Shown here: piece after piece, positions 16,082 to 24,514 of the stretch | Layout of the letters: every line of letters begins with the position of its first letter | How positions within the stretch are numbered: the stretch's first letter is position 1 | Assembly (NCBI GenBank): GCA_910584605.1 | Contig: CAJUAW010000010.1 | Location: 1-40,089, forward strand | From: an uncultured Oscillospiraceae bacterium | GTDB lineage: Bacteria; Bacillota_A; Clostridia; Oscillospirales; Oscillospiraceae | Reading direction: 5' to 3' | Length of the DNA stretch: 40,089 nucleotides | The notes under the pieces: model-generated | Told to the model about the DNA's origin: nothing | Database searches by the model: none | What the model saw: only the letters and a program-made list of their open reading frames with translations | Program-made: the position numbers and the translations under genes

Positions 16082-18208
16082 ATGAAGGTTATTAAACGGG
16101 ACGGCTCCAGTGTGGACTACGACCGCAGCAAAATTGTCACCGCGATTGAAAAGGCCAACGCTGAAGTCCCTGAAGCGGAGCGGATGTGCCGGGCGGACAT
16201 CGACGCCATCATCGACGGCATCGAGGGCCAGAAGCGCCCCCGCATGCTGGTGGAGGACATCCAGGACCTGGTGGAGCAGGGGCTGGTGGCCCGGAACAAG
16301 TTCCACCTGGCCAAGACCTATATCATCTACCGCTACAACCGGGCGCTGGTCCGGAAGGCCAATACCACCGACGAATCCATCCTGGCCCTGCTGCGCAACG
16401 AAAACAAGGAGCTGGCCGAGGAGAACTCCAATAAAAACACCATGATCGCCGCCACCCAGCGGGATTACATCGCCGGAGAGGTGAGCCGGGACCTGACCCG
16501 GCGTATTCTTTTGCCCGAGCACATCTCCAAGGCCCACGACGAGGGAGCCATCCACTTCCACGACGCCGACTACTTCATCCAGCCCATCTTCAACTGCTGC
16601 CTGATCAACATCGGGGACATGCTGGAAAACGGCACCGTGATGAACGGCAAGCTCATCGAAAGCCCCAAGACCTTCCAGGTGGCCTGCACCATCACCACCC
16701 AGATCATCGCCTGCGTGGCCTCCAACCAGTACGGCGGCCAGTCGGTGGACCTGCGCCACCTGGGCAAATACCTGCGCCGCAGCCGGGAGAAATTCAGGGC
16801 CCATATCGCCTATGAGTGCGCCGGAAAGGTGGACGAGTCCACCATGGAGCGGCTGGTGATGGACCAGCTCAAGTGCGAGCTGAAAAACGGGGTGCAGACC
16901 CTCCAGTACCAGATCAACACCCTGATGACCACCAACGGCCAGTCCCCCTTCGTCACCCTGTTCCTCAACCTTCAGGAAGGCGACCCCTACATCGAGGAGA
17001 ACGCCATGATCATTGAGGAGGTCCTCCGCCAGCGGCTGGAGGGCATCAAGAACGAGAAGGGCGTGTTCATCACCCCCGCCTTCCCCAAGCTGGTCTACGT
17101 GCTGGACGAGCACAACTGCCTGAAGGGAGGCGCCTACGACTACCTCACCGAGCTGGCCGTGAAGTGCTCCGCCAAGCGGATGTATCCCGACTATATCTCC
17201 GCCAAGAAGATGCGGGAGAACTACCAGGGCAACGTCTTCTCCCCCATGGGCTGCCGGTCCTTCCTGGCCCCCTGGAAGGACGGGGACGGAAACTACAAGT
17301 TCGAGGGCCGGTTCAACCAGGGGGTGGTCTCCCTCAATCTGCCCCAGATCGGCATCCTCGCCAATGGCGACGAGGAAGCATTCTGGGCGTTGCTGGAGGA
17401 GCGGCTGGACCTGTGCTTCGAGGCCATTATGTGCCGCCACAACGCCCTGAAGCAGGTGCGCTCCGACTCCTCCCCCATCCACTGGCAGTACGGCGCCATC
17501 GCCCGCCTGCCCAAGGGGGCCTCCATCGAGCCTCTGCTCTACGGGGGCTACTCCTCCATCTCGCTGGGCTACATCGGTCTGTATGAGGTGACCAAGCTGG
17601 TGAAGGGGGTCAGTCACACCCAGGAGGGGGGCACCGAGTTCGCTCTGGCGGTGATGAACCGGCTGCGCCGTGCCTGCGATGACTGGAAGGCGGAGACCAA
17701 CATCGGCTTCGCCCTCTACGGCACCCCTGCCGAGAGCCTGTGTTACCGCTTCGCCCGCATTGACAAGGAACGCTTTGGGACCATCCCTGACGTCACCGAC
17801 AAGGGATACTACACCAACAGCTACCACGTGGATGTGCGGGAGAAGATCGACGCCTTCGACAAGTTCACCTTTGAGAGCCAGTTCCAAAAAATCTCCACCG
17901 GCGGCTGCATCTCCTATGTGGAGATCCCCAATCTGCGCCACAATCTGGAGGCGCTGAAGGACGTAGTCCGGTTCATTTACGACAACATCCAGTACGCCGA
18001 GTTCAACACCAAGAGCGACTACTGCCAGTGCTGCGGCTTCGACGGGGAGATCGAGATCAACGAGGAGTTCCAGTGGGAGTGTCCTGTCTGCCATAACACC
18101 GACCAGTCCAAGATGAACGTCACCCGCCGGACCTGCGGGTATCTGGGAGAAAACTTCTGGAATGTGGGCAAGACCAAGGAGATCAAGGCGAGAGTTCTGC
18201 ATCTGTAA
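16082..18208 (+). CDS. nrdD: Anaerobic ribonucleoside-triphosphate reductase
   Basis: A 708-residue class III reductase that makes deoxyribonucleotides without oxygen, using a glycyl radical and usually formate. An ATP-cone allosteric domain covers about 1-90 (MKVIKRDGSSVDYDRSKI). The large catalytic barrel follows. Near the C-terminus are two zinc-binding cysteine pairs (CQCCGF and CPVC), then RRTCGYLG with the radical-bearing Gly686. The start at 16082 has AGGAG upstream and begins at the ATP cone. An earlier in-frame ATG would add 23 unlikely residues. The gene has a strong promoter with an NrdR-like box and is followed by a YcxB-like gene and its activase nrdG. Confidence 0.97.
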   Translation: MKVIKRDGSSVDYDRSKIVTAIEKANAEVPEAERMCRADIDAIIDGIEGQKRPRMLVEDIQDLVEQGLVARNKFHLAKTYIIYRYNRALVRKANTTDESILALLRNENKELAEENSNKNTMIAATQRDYIAGEVSRDLTRRILLPEHISKAHDEGAIHFHDADYFIQPIFNCCLINIGDMLENGTVMNGKLIESPKTFQVACTITTQIIACVASNQYGGQSVDLRHLGKYLRRSREKFRAHIAYECAGKVDESTMERLVMDQLKCELKNGVQTLQYQINTLMTTNGQSPFVTLFLNLQEGDPYIEENAMIIEEVLRQRLEGIKNEKGVFITPAFPKLVYVLDEHNCLKGGAYDYLTELAVKCSAKRMYPDYISAKKMRENYQGNVFSPMGCRSFLAPWKDGDGNYKFEGRFNQGVVSLNLPQIGILANGDEEAFWALLEERLDLCFEAIMCRHNALKQVRSDSSPIHWQYGAIARLPKGASIEPLLYGGYSSISLGYIGLYEVTKLVKGVSHTQEGGTEFALAVMNRLRRACDDWKAETNIGFALYGTPAESLCYRFARIDKERFGTIPDVTDKGYYTNSYHVDVREKIDAFDKFTFESQFQKISTGGCISYVEIPNLRHNLEALKDVVRFIYDNIQYAEFNTKSDYCQCCGFDGEIEINEEFQWECPVCHNTDQSKMNVTRRTCGYLGENFWNVGKTKEIKARVLHL

Positions 18209-18218
18209 TCGTTTTTCT

Positions 18219-18246
18219 GTAGGGGCGGCACAGAGGCCGTCCCCTG
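18219..18246 (+). repeat. Short GTAGGGGC-type hairpin repeat
   Basis: GGGGCGGC (18222-18229) pairs with GCCGTCCCC (18236-18244) with one bulged base. GTAGGGGCGG-type hairpins recur between genes in related gut Clostridia, and this looks like a single copy. No T run follows, so it is unlikely to end transcription. It may instead protect the nrdD message end. Confidence 0.5.
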
Positions 18247-18270
18247 CTTCATTCAAGGAGATGACCTGAA

Positions 18271-18786
18271 ATGGATCAATACCGGACAACCGGTGTTATG
18301 GACAAAGTGGCCCTGCAAGAGGTGCAGAAATATCTATTCCGCACCCGGCTGGACTGGGTCAGATGGATTGCTGTGGCGGTCATTGCCGGATGCGCCTTGC
18401 TGGCCCTCATTGCGAGGGACTGGTTTGACGGGGGGCTGTATCTGTTCTTAGCGGCATTCGTTTTTCTGTTCCCCCGCCTGATCCAAAGACGGTATATCAA
18501 GAATCAGCTCGCCCGGATGCGGGAGAATTCCCCGGAAGGGGTCACCCGCTACGAGAGCTTTTTCACAGCAGACGGCGTAGTCCTGCGCAATCTGACGATT
18601 CACGGAGAGGCCTCCCTCCGCTATGAGAGCCTGTCCGTAGCGGCCTCCACCCCTAATCTCTTTTTTGTGATGAGCAAATCCCGGCAGTTTTTCCTGGTAT
18701 TTAAGGACTGCCTCACCCCGGAACAGCGGGAGAGCTTTTTGCCCTTTCTGAAAGAGAGATGCCCCAAGCTGAAAATCATGCGCTAA
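18271..18786 (+). CDS. YcxB-like membrane protein
   Basis: A 171-residue protein with two adjacent membrane segments (about 30-48 and 53-70), then a basic loop and a soluble C-terminal domain (about 95-165). That domain reads like the YcxB-like family: TADGVVLRN, RYESLS..., then NLFFVMSKSRQFFLVFKD. The family function is unknown. It starts behind AAGGAG and is placed between nrdD and nrdG, ten bases before nrdG, so it is made with the reductase. Nothing ties it mechanistically to deoxynucleotide synthesis. Confidence 0.75.
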   Translation: MDQYRTTGVMDKVALQEVQKYLFRTRLDWVRWIAVAVIAGCALLALIARDWFDGGLYLFLAAFVFLFPRLIQRRYIKNQLARMRENSPEGVTRYESFFTADGVVLRNLTIHGEASLRYESLSVAASTPNLFFVMSKSRQFFLVFKDCLTPEQRESFLPFLKERCPKLKIMR

Positions 18787-18796
18787 GGAGAGCATT

Positions 18797-19318
18797 ATGA
18801 ACTACGCCGATATTAAAAAGGTAGACGTGGCCAACGGACCCGGGGTGCGGGTATCCCTGTTTGTGTCCGGGTGCAGCCACCGGTGCGAGGGGTGCTTCAA
18901 CCCGGAGACCTGGGATTTTTCCTACGGCGTCCCCTTCGGGGAGGCGGAGATCCAGCAGATCCTCACCTTCCTGGCCCCAGACCACATCCGGGGGCTGTCC
19001 CTGCTGGGGGGCGAGCCCTTTGAGCCGGACAACCAGCGGGCCGTGCTGGAGCTGGTCCGCCGGGTGCGCAGGGAGCTGCCCGGAAAAACCGTCTGGTGCT
19101 ACACCGGTTACCTCTTCGAGGAGCTGGCCGGCAACCAGGTGGGAACCCACAGCCGGACCCTGCTGGAGGGGCTGGACGTGCTGGTGGACGGCCCCTTCGT
19201 TCTGGCGAAGAAGGACCTGGGCTTGCGGTTCCGGGGCTCCCACAACCAGCGGATCATCGACGTGCCCGCCTCCCTCCAGGCTGGAGAGGTCCGGCTGGCG
19301 GAGGAATATATGCAATAA
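18797..19318 (+). CDS. nrdG: Anaerobic ribonucleotide reductase activating protein
   Basis: A 173-residue radical S-adenosylmethionine enzyme that puts the glycyl radical on NrdD. The iron-sulfur cluster motif is C26-x3-C30-x2-C33 in SGCSHRCEGCFNPETW. GGEPF near residue 73 helps bind S-adenosylmethionine. The size fits the family (about 155-175). It starts ten bases after the YcxB-like gene behind AAGGAG. A strong hairpin after the stop ends the operon. Confidence 0.95.
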   Translation: MNYADIKKVDVANGPGVRVSLFVSGCSHRCEGCFNPETWDFSYGVPFGEAEIQQILTFLAPDHIRGLSLLGGEPFEPDNQRAVLELVRRVRRELPGKTVWCYTGYLFEELAGNQVGTHSRTLLEGLDVLVDGPFVLAKKDLGLRFRGSHNQRIIDVPASLQAGEVRLAEEYMQ

Positions 19319-19362
19319 AAGAGCGCAGATTCCACGTCGTGGGAATCTGCGCTCTTTTATTG
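19314..19362. terminator. Bidirectional terminator after nrdG
   Basis: A long stem, 19321-19335 with 19339-19354 (one extra base), and a loop of three. It is flanked by AATAAAA before and TTTTATT after. It can end the nrdG transcript from the left and the ABC operon from the right. It overlaps the last codon of the ABC ATPase by a few bases. Confidence 0.93.
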
Positions 19363-19938
19363 CTGATGCAGCGGCGGACCGTCCAGCCGGATCACCCGGT
19401 CCGCGCAGGACAGGACGGCCTCCTCGTGGCTGATCAGCAGGACGGGGGCGGGAAGGGTCTTCAGCCGCTCCAGGATGCGCAGGGCACGGGGGAGGTCCAC
19501 TCCGGCGAAGGGCTCATCCAGCAGATAGAGCCGGGCGGGGAGGGCCAGACAGCGGGCCAAAGCCAGGCGGCGGCCCATGCCCCCGGACAGGGCGGCGGGC
19601 CGGGTCCTCTCCTCACCGGTCAGCTCGGCCAGCGCCAGAAGGCCGGGGACCGCGTCCCGGCGATCCTGGGGAAGGACGTCGGTGAGGTGCTGCTCCACCG
19701 TCCGCCAGGGGAGCAGGCGGTCGTCCTGAAAGAGGAGGGCGGTCTCCTGGGGGGCGAGCCCCTCCACTGTGCCGCCCTGAAGGGGCTGAAGTCCGGCCAG
19801 CACCCGGAGCAGGGTGGTTTTCCCGCAGCCGGAGGGCCCGCTGAGGGCGGTGACGCCGCTGTCCGGCAGGGTCAGGGAGAAGCGGTCCAGGACCGCCCTG
19901 TCCCCGAAGGAGACAGTGAGGCTCCTGCAGACGGTCAC
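19357..19938 (-). CDS. ABC transporter ATP-binding protein, SsuB/TauB type
   Basis: A 193-residue ATPase of the nitrate/sulfonate/taurine uptake group. Walker A is GPSGCGKT at about 34-41. A Q-loop glutamine is in LLFQDD, the signature is LSGGMGRR, Walker B is LYLLDEP and the switch histidine is in LISHEEA. It energises import with the permease next to it. It is shorter than the usual 240-260 residues and ends soon after the switch region. The GTG start at 19938 overlaps the permease stop (GTGA) and has a G-rich ribosome site. An ATG 21 bases upstream (19959) has none. The substrate is unknown. Confidence 0.9.
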   Translation of the reverse strand: MTVCRSLTVSFGDRAVLDRFSLTLPDSGVTALSGPSGCGKTTLLRVLAGLQPLQGGTVEGLAPQETALLFQDDRLLPWRTVEQHLTDVLPQDRRDAVPGLLALAELTGEERTRPAALSGGMGRRLALARCLALPARLYLLDEPFAGVDLPRALRILERLKTLPAPVLLISHEEAVLSCADRVIRLDGPPLHQQ

Positions 19939-20717
19939 GCGCCCCACCCCCTTCCCCATCGGGCCAGACAGGTGCGGAGGATGCGCTCCAGCACCATGCT
20001 CAGGGCCACGGTCACCGCCGTCCAGGCGAAAAGCTCAGGGATGTCCAGATAATACTTGGTGTAATAGATCTGCTGGCCCAGGGAGGGCTCCGGCAGGCAG
20101 AGCACCTCGGCGGCCACCCCGGACTTCCAGGCCAGACCGGTGGCGGTGGTGAGGGCGGACAGGATGTAAGGCCTCAGGGAGGGCAGATACAGGAGACGGA
20201 CCGTTTTCCAGCGGGAGAAGCGGCAGACTCTGGCCAGCTCCAGCAGCTTTTGGTCGACCGCCTGGATGCCTCGGGCCAGATGGTCCCACACCACAGGCAT
20301 CACCATCAGGGCAGAGATCACCGCCGGGACGTTGTTCCGTCCCGTCCACAGCAGCACCAGCAGAATGAAGGATGCCACCGGCGCGGCCCGCACCACCCGG
20401 ATGGCGGGGGAGAGCAGCCGGTCCGCCCAGGGGGAGGCGCAGGTCAGCACCGCCAGCAGGGCTCCCAAGGCGGCTCCCCAGACCAGGCCCAGGGCGATGC
20501 GGCCCAGGGAGGTCAGCACGGCCCCCCAGAACTCCCCCGTCCCCGCCATCGCGGTCAGGGCGGTCCAGACGGAGGCGGGATAGGGGAGCAGCAGCTCGTT
20601 GCCCCGTCCGTTCACGCGGCGGTCCACCAAAAGGGCGCAGACCTGCCAGACCCCCAGCCAGAAGGCGGGGGCCGGCAGGGCGTATAACAGCTTTTTCAGG
20701 GGCTTAGCCCACCCCAT
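19935..20717 (-). CDS. ABC transporter permease, SsuC/TauC type
   Basis: A 260-residue inner-membrane protein with about six transmembrane segments. The first lies at about 10-30, and there is a long cytoplasmic loop carrying the EAA-type motif: LLELARVCRFSRWKTVRLLYLPSLRPYI near 155-182. It forms the channel with the ATPase below. The ATG at 20717 overlaps the end of the binding-protein gene by 14 bases; the reading frame also allows a TTG 33 bases upstream. No clear ribosome site is seen, as expected for coupled translation. The substrate is not known. Confidence 0.9.
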   Translation of the reverse strand: MGWAKPLKKLLYALPAPAFWLGVWQVCALLVDRRVNGRGNELLLPYPASVWTALTAMAGTGEFWGAVLTSLGRIALGLVWGAALGALLAVLTCASPWADRLLSPAIRVVRAAPVASFILLVLLWTGRNNVPAVISALMVMPVVWDHLARGIQAVDQKLLELARVCRFSRWKTVRLLYLPSLRPYILSALTTATGLAWKSGVAAEVLCLPEPSLGQQIYYTKYYLDIPELFAWTAVTVALSMVLERILRTCLARWGRGWGA

Positions 20718-21777
20718 AGTAGAAGGAGTCGTAGGGCAGGCCGCCGCCAATGGATTCCGGGGCCGCCTGGAAGAGGATGGAGTAGTAGTCCTCCAGCATG
20801 TCCTTCATCTCCTGCCCGATAATAAGGGTGAGGGCGCACTGGGGGATGGCCTTCTCCGCCACCTTCTCGTTGGGCAGGATGCCCAGCTCCACCGCCAGAG
20901 AGCCCGCGCCCGGACCCTCCATGAAGGAAATGGAGTCTCCGTACAGATCGATGAAGGCCGCAATCAAAGCAGGGTCGCTCTTCTCAATGAACTCGGTGCG
21001 GGCCACAACACAGCCCATGGGCAGCTCGGAGCCCTCCAGGTCCCTCCAGGCGTCGGTCAGGGAAACGGCCTCCCGCACAGCGCTGTCCTGAACCATCAGG
21101 GCGGTGGCGGCGGGAACGGGGAGCATACAGATCCCCGCGTCAGAGGAGGTGATCTTGGCGGTGATCTCCTGGGGGGTGAGCCACTCAATATTTACGTCGG
21201 AGGGGTCCACCCCATTGCCGGTCAGCAGATGGTTCAGGATGTGCTCCGGGTTGGCCCCCTTGGTGTTGGAGGGGCAGTACAGGGTCTTGCCCTTCAGGTC
21301 GGCCATGGAGTGGACGGTGTCCCCCTTCTCCAGGATGTAGAGCACCCCCAGGGTGTTGACAGCCAGCACCTGGATGGAGTCGGGGTTCTTGGCGGACAGA
21401 ACGGCGGCGGCATTGGTGGCGATGGCGGCGACATCCACGGTCTTGTTGTTCAGCGCGGCCTGGACCTCGGTGTTGTCCGTGACGATGGTGCTGTCCAGGA
21501 TGAAGGGCATATCCGTAAAGGCGTTTTCAGCGGAGTAGTATTCCATCAGCCAGGAGGCCCCCACCCCGGTGGGGCCGGAGAGGGCCATAAACTTGATGAC
21601 CGGGGCGTCTGCCTCCGGGGTGGACTGGCTGCTGTCCTGGTCGGAGCCGTCCGGCTGGCTGGAGCTGGAGCCGGGAGCGGCGGAGCTGGAGGTCCCGGCA
21701 GGGGTCTTGGGCCCGCAGCCCGCCAGCAGAGACAGGGCCAGGGCGGCGGTGAGCAAAAGTGACAAGGTACGTTTCAT
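20704..21777 (-). CDS. ABC transporter substrate-binding lipoprotein
   Basis: A 357-residue lipoprotein that captures the substrate outside the membrane. The signal ends in LLAGC with Cys21. A Ser/Gly/Asp/Pro-rich linker runs from about 24 to 57, then the folded NitT/TauT-like domain (IKFMALSGPTGVGASWLMEY on). The region DVAAIATNAAAVL near 120 matches the pocket region of that class. The start at 21777 follows AGGAAG with eight bases between; a start 24 bases upstream is less likely. It lies 20 bases after the regulator gene. Candidates for the ligand are sulfonates, nitrate-like anions and thiamine precursors, but none is supported. Confidence 0.9.
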   Translation of the reverse strand: MKRTLSLLLTAALALSLLAGCGPKTPAGTSSSAAPGSSSSQPDGSDQDSSQSTPEADAPVIKFMALSGPTGVGASWLMEYYSAENAFTDMPFILDSTIVTDNTEVQAALNNKTVDVAAIATNAAAVLSAKNPDSIQVLAVNTLGVLYILEKGDTVHSMADLKGKTLYCPSNTKGANPEHILNHLLTGNGVDPSDVNIEWLTPQEITAKITSSDAGICMLPVPAATALMVQDSAVREAVSLTDAWRDLEGSELPMGCVVARTEFIEKSDPALIAAFIDLYGDSISFMEGPGAGSLAVELGILPNEKVAEKAIPQCALTLIIGQEMKDMLEDYYSILFQAAPESIGGGLPYDSFYYGVG

Positions 21778-21797
21778 GGCAAATCTTCCTTTCTTGT

Positions 21798-22436
21798 TCA
21801 CAGAACTGTCTCCAGTCCCGCAGGATCAACAATGGTGATGGTCTTGCCCTGCCGGAGGATGAGGCCGCTGTCCTCCAGGGCGGAGAAGGCCCGGTAAAGG
21901 GAGGCCCGGCTCACCCCCAGCCGCTGGCACAGCTGGGTGGCTGGGCAGGAGCTGTCCCCGCCGGCCAGCAGGTAGCGGGCCAGCTTACCCTCCACCCCCG
22001 GCTGGGCCAGGGTCTGAAGCCGTCCGGAGAGGAAGCGGATGCGTCCAGTCAGGTAGCGCAGATAGTTTTCCCGGATCTGGCTGTGTTCAGCCAGGAGCCG
22101 GTCCATCAGCTGCTGGTCCAGCATCAGGCACCGGCTGGCTCCTTTGGCGGTGATGGTGGAGGCAAATTCCCGCTCGCCGCTGTACAGGGCGGCCGCACCG
22201 AACAGGTCCCCCGGCTCCAGCGCGCTGACCGCCAGCGTCCCTTTGGTCACCTGGAGCTGCCCGGACAGCACCACCCCCAGGCTACGGCGGAAGTGCCGGG
22301 GACTATACACCACCTGTCCGGACGAAAACTCCGTCCGCTCCGCCTCCTCCGCCAGCTGGCGCAGAAGACCCTTCTCCGTCCCCCGGAACAGGGGGCAGGC
22401 GGACAGCAGGGCAGTCTCTTCCTCTGTGAGCGGCAA
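21798..22436 (-). CDS. Crp/Fnr-family transcriptional regulator
   Basis: A 212-residue regulator with a cyclic-nucleotide-binding-type domain (about 10-120) and a winged helix-turn-helix (about 150-200: TQLCQRLGVSRASLYRAFSALEDSGLI). The opening LLSACPLFRG is typical of the family. There is only one cysteine in the N-terminal part, so it lacks the four-cysteine iron-sulfur centre of FNR. I favour the TTG at 22436, eight bases behind GGAGG. A TTG 15 bases upstream sits on that site and is less likely. It leads the operon with the transporter. A palindrome covers its predicted start of transcription, so self-regulation is likely. Confidence 0.88.
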   Translation of the reverse strand: MPLTEEETALLSACPLFRGTEKGLLRQLAEEAERTEFSSGQVVYSPRHFRRSLGVVLSGQLQVTKGTLAVSALEPGDLFGAAALYSGEREFASTITAKGASRCLMLDQQLMDRLLAEHSQIRENYLRYLTGRIRFLSGRLQTLAQPGVEGKLARYLLAGGDSSCPATQLCQRLGVSRASLYRAFSALEDSGLILRQGKTITIVDPAGLETVL

Positions 22437-22449
22437 GGCTGTCGCCTCC

Positions 22450-22473
22450 AAACTGTCTTATTTGAGACGGTTT
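22450..22473. promoter_or_regulatory. Palindromic operator at the regulator promoter
   Basis: AAACTGTCT (22450-22458) and AGACGGTTT (22465-22473) are inverted with one mismatch around a six-base centre. The size and six-base centre are those of Crp/Fnr-family sites, but the half-site differs from TGTGA or TTGAT. It lies between the -10 and the ribosome site, over the predicted transcription start. Binding there would repress the operon. Confidence 0.75.
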
Positions 22474-22475
22474 GG

Positions 22476-22504
22476 ATTATACAGGAGGAGCAGGAAAAAG
22501 TCAA
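22476..22504 (-). promoter_or_regulatory. Promoter of the regulator-ABC operon
   Basis: On the minus strand TTGACT (22499-22504) and TATAAT (22476-22481) are 17 bases apart. The -35 box overlaps the last two bases of the rubrerythrin terminator stem. Confidence 0.8.
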
Positions 22505-22532
22505 CCCCGGCAGTCCAAAAACTGCCGGGGTT
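22503..22532 (-). terminator. Terminator after rubrerythrin
   Basis: Twelve paired bases (22503-22514 with 22521-22532, arm AACCCCGGCAGT) with a six-base loop. On the minus strand GACTTTTTCC follows, which ends the long leftward operon that finishes with rubrerythrin. Confidence 0.88.
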
Positions 22533-22541
22533 TTGTGTTTC

Positions 22542-23102
22542 CTATTCGTAGTAGTCCACCAGCTCAAAGGCGCCGATGGCCTGGCACACATCACACAGGT
22601 CAGGCCGTTCCTCAAACACCGCACCGCAGAACTGACAGCGGTAGCCGGTCTTCTTCTGCCGGGCGGCGGGCTTCTCCTGGGCCGGGGCGGGAGCCTGCTC
22701 CGGAGCGGCCTGGGCCAGCTTGGCCAGCAGGGTCATAAAGCGGTTCTCGTGGCTGCGCTCGATGTCGGCCACCTTTTCGAACATGACGGCGACGTCCTCC
22801 AGCCCCTCGGCCCTGGCCTGGGCGGCGAAGCCGGGGTACATGTCGTGCCACTCGCTGTACTCCCCCATGGCGGCCTGGGTCAGGCACCCGACGGTGTCGG
22901 TTGGCTTGCCGTAGAGCAGCTCGAACCAGAACTTGGCGTGCATCATCTCGTTTTTTGCCATCTGCTCAAAGGCGGCGGCCGCCTCCTCGTCCCCGTTGGC
23001 CCGGGCGGCCATGGCAAAGTAGGTGTACTTGTTGCGGGCGATGGATTCCCCCGCCAGGGCCTTGCGGAGATTTTCCGCAGTTTTCGTGTTTTTGATGTCC
23101 AT
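22542..23102 (-). CDS. rbr: Rubrerythrin
   Basis: A 186-residue non-haem iron protein that reduces hydrogen peroxide in anaerobes. The N-terminal ferritin-like domain has the diiron ligands in LAGESIARN (about 19), KNEMMHAKF (about 51 and 54), EYSEWHD and DIERSHE. A Pro/Ala/Gln/Glu linker at about 130-150 joins it to a C-terminal rubredoxin domain with YRCQFCG and LCDVCQA, which binds one iron. AGGAGG precedes the start. It is the last gene of a leftward run that begins with the iron-sulfur fumarase, an oxygen-sensitive enzyme, and lies 35 bases after the SUFU gene. A terminator follows. Confidence 0.95.
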   Translation of the reverse strand: MDIKNTKTAENLRKALAGESIARNKYTYFAMAARANGDEEAAAAFEQMAKNEMMHAKFWFELLYGKPTDTVGCLTQAAMGEYSEWHDMYPGFAAQARAEGLEDVAVMFEKVADIERSHENRFMTLLAKLAQAAPEQAPAPAQEKPAARQKKTGYRCQFCGAVFEERPDLCDVCQAIGAFELVDYYE

Positions 23103-23137
23103 GTCTGTTTCCTCCTGTTTTGAATATAGCGGCAGGC

Positions 23138-24514
23138 TTACTCGTCCTCGTACAGTTCCGGCCGGAATACCCCGTCCTCCCCCCGGCTCCAGGCGGTGCC
23201 GGGTTCGGAATCCAGCAGCGGGATGATGTCCGGATCGTAGTTGCAGATGGTGTTCAGGGCATAGACGCCGGAACGGTCCGGATCGTCCATACAGCCGCTG
23301 CCCTCGTCCCCGGCGGCGAAGCGCCAGCCGCTGTCCCAGGCCGCGTCTCCGTCGCCGGGCTCCTCCCGCCAGCAGTAGCCCACAGGGCTGCCCTCCACCA
23401 CGATCCGGTCGGTGGCAATACAGCCCTGGGGACCGTCCCCCTGATAGAGCTCCTTCAGCTCCTCCCGGGGGATGGCGAAGGCCTTTTCCGGCCTGTCGGG
23501 GCAGACGCTGGGCCGCTGGAGGTCCACCACTGTCAGCTGCTCCGGCGTGAACCGGGCCAGCAGGGACTGGGCGTCGTGGGCCATCTTGAACTGCATCTCC
23601 TCAAAGTGGAGGGGGATCATCTGGTAAAAATTCACCTCATCCCCGCCGGGGAGGGGACAGCACACCGCCTCCTTATCAAAGCCCTGGGGCTCGGTGAGGA
23701 TCAGGCCGCACAGACGGGTGTTGTCCGCAAAGGGGGCGTCCTCCGGGTTGGCGATGGTATGGCCCCAGCCCAGCCAGCCGTCCTCCTGAATGGGCAGGCG
23801 GGCCAGGATCTTCAGCCACCGGAGCGGCCAGTACCAGCGCTCATCGCCGTTCTCCACCTGCCAGTCCGGAGGAAGGGTGACCATAATTTCCGCCCGCTCC
23901 AGCTTCATTCCGGCCAGCTCCTCGGGTACGTTCATCCGGTGGGCCCCCATGCCGAAGGTGGACAGAACGTAGTAATTCCGCTCCGGGGTGGGATTCATGA
24001 TGTAGATGTCCACGTGGATGTCCGGGGAGATGATCTCGTGGAACACATTGCCGCAGGGGCCAAAGTATTTCTCCAGGTGGGCCTCCACCGCGTCCCAGTC
24101 CTCCTGCTCATACATCTCCGGGCGGTAGGTTTTGGCGGAGATGTATTGTTCACACATTTGGATGAACTGTTCCGCGTCCTGGTCCTCCGGGTCCAGCTCC
24201 AGCGTCCGTTCGAAGCAGGCCAGAGCCTCCTTCTCCCGGTCCTGGTAGAACAGGGAGTAGCCCAGGCGGTAGTGCCACAGGGGGTCGTCCGCCCCCTCCT
24301 CCGCCACCGAGCGCAGCAGCTCCTCCGCCCGCTCCAGCTGGCTCCGGAACTCCGGCTGGTCCAGATCGGCAACGTTGTTGTAGGCCCTGGCCAGCTGGCA
24401 GGTGAGGGCGTAGTCCAGGGGCTGGGTCCGGCTCCGCTCCTCTAACGTGTCGATAATGCTTTGGTACGCCTCCTCCTGGTTCCACTGGTCCAGCAGGGAC
24501 AACAGATCATCCAT
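23138..24514 (-). CDS. TPR-SUFU-DUF2185 protein
   Basis: A 458-residue three-part protein. Residues about 1-125 form tetratricopeptide-like helices (LWHYRLGYSLFYQDREKEAL then CFERTLELDP). About 130-345 matches the suppressor of fused (SUFU) domain, with VDIYIMNPTPERNYYVLSTF and MVTLPPDW. About 370-458 matches DUF2185: SDRI-like IATDRIVVEGSPVGYCWREE, then DSGWRFAAGDEG and the ending NYDPDIIPLL. SUFU domains and DUF2185 (Imm33-type) have been described as immunity modules of polymorphic toxin systems. No signal peptide is present. It overlaps the gene upstream by eight bases, and GGAGG precedes its start, so the two are coupled. No toxin is nearby. Confidence 0.85.
   Translation of the reverse strand: MDDLLSLLDQWNQEEAYQSIIDTLEERSRTQPLDYALTCQLARAYNNVADLDQPEFRSQLERAEELLRSVAEEGADDPLWHYRLGYSLFYQDREKEALACFERTLELDPEDQDAEQFIQMCEQYISAKTYRPEMYEQEDWDAVEAHLEKYFGPCGNVFHEIISPDIHVDIYIMNPTPERNYYVLSTFGMGAHRMNVPEELAGMKLERAEIMVTLPPDWQVENGDERWYWPLRWLKILARLPIQEDGWLGWGHTIANPEDAPFADNTRLCGLILTEPQGFDKEAVCCPLPGGDEVNFYQMIPLHFEEMQFKMAHDAQSLLARFTPEQLTVVDLQRPSVCPDRPEKAFAIPREELKELYQGDGPQGCIATDRIVVEGSPVGYCWREEPGDGDAAWDSGWRFAAGDEGSGCMDDPDRSGVYALNTICNYDPDIIPLLDSEPGTAWSRGEDGVFRPELYEDE

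Noticed and set aside
15932..18289. A 785-residue open frame opposite nrdD
   Set aside because: It runs through the nrdD promoter and the whole reductase gene and has shadow composition.
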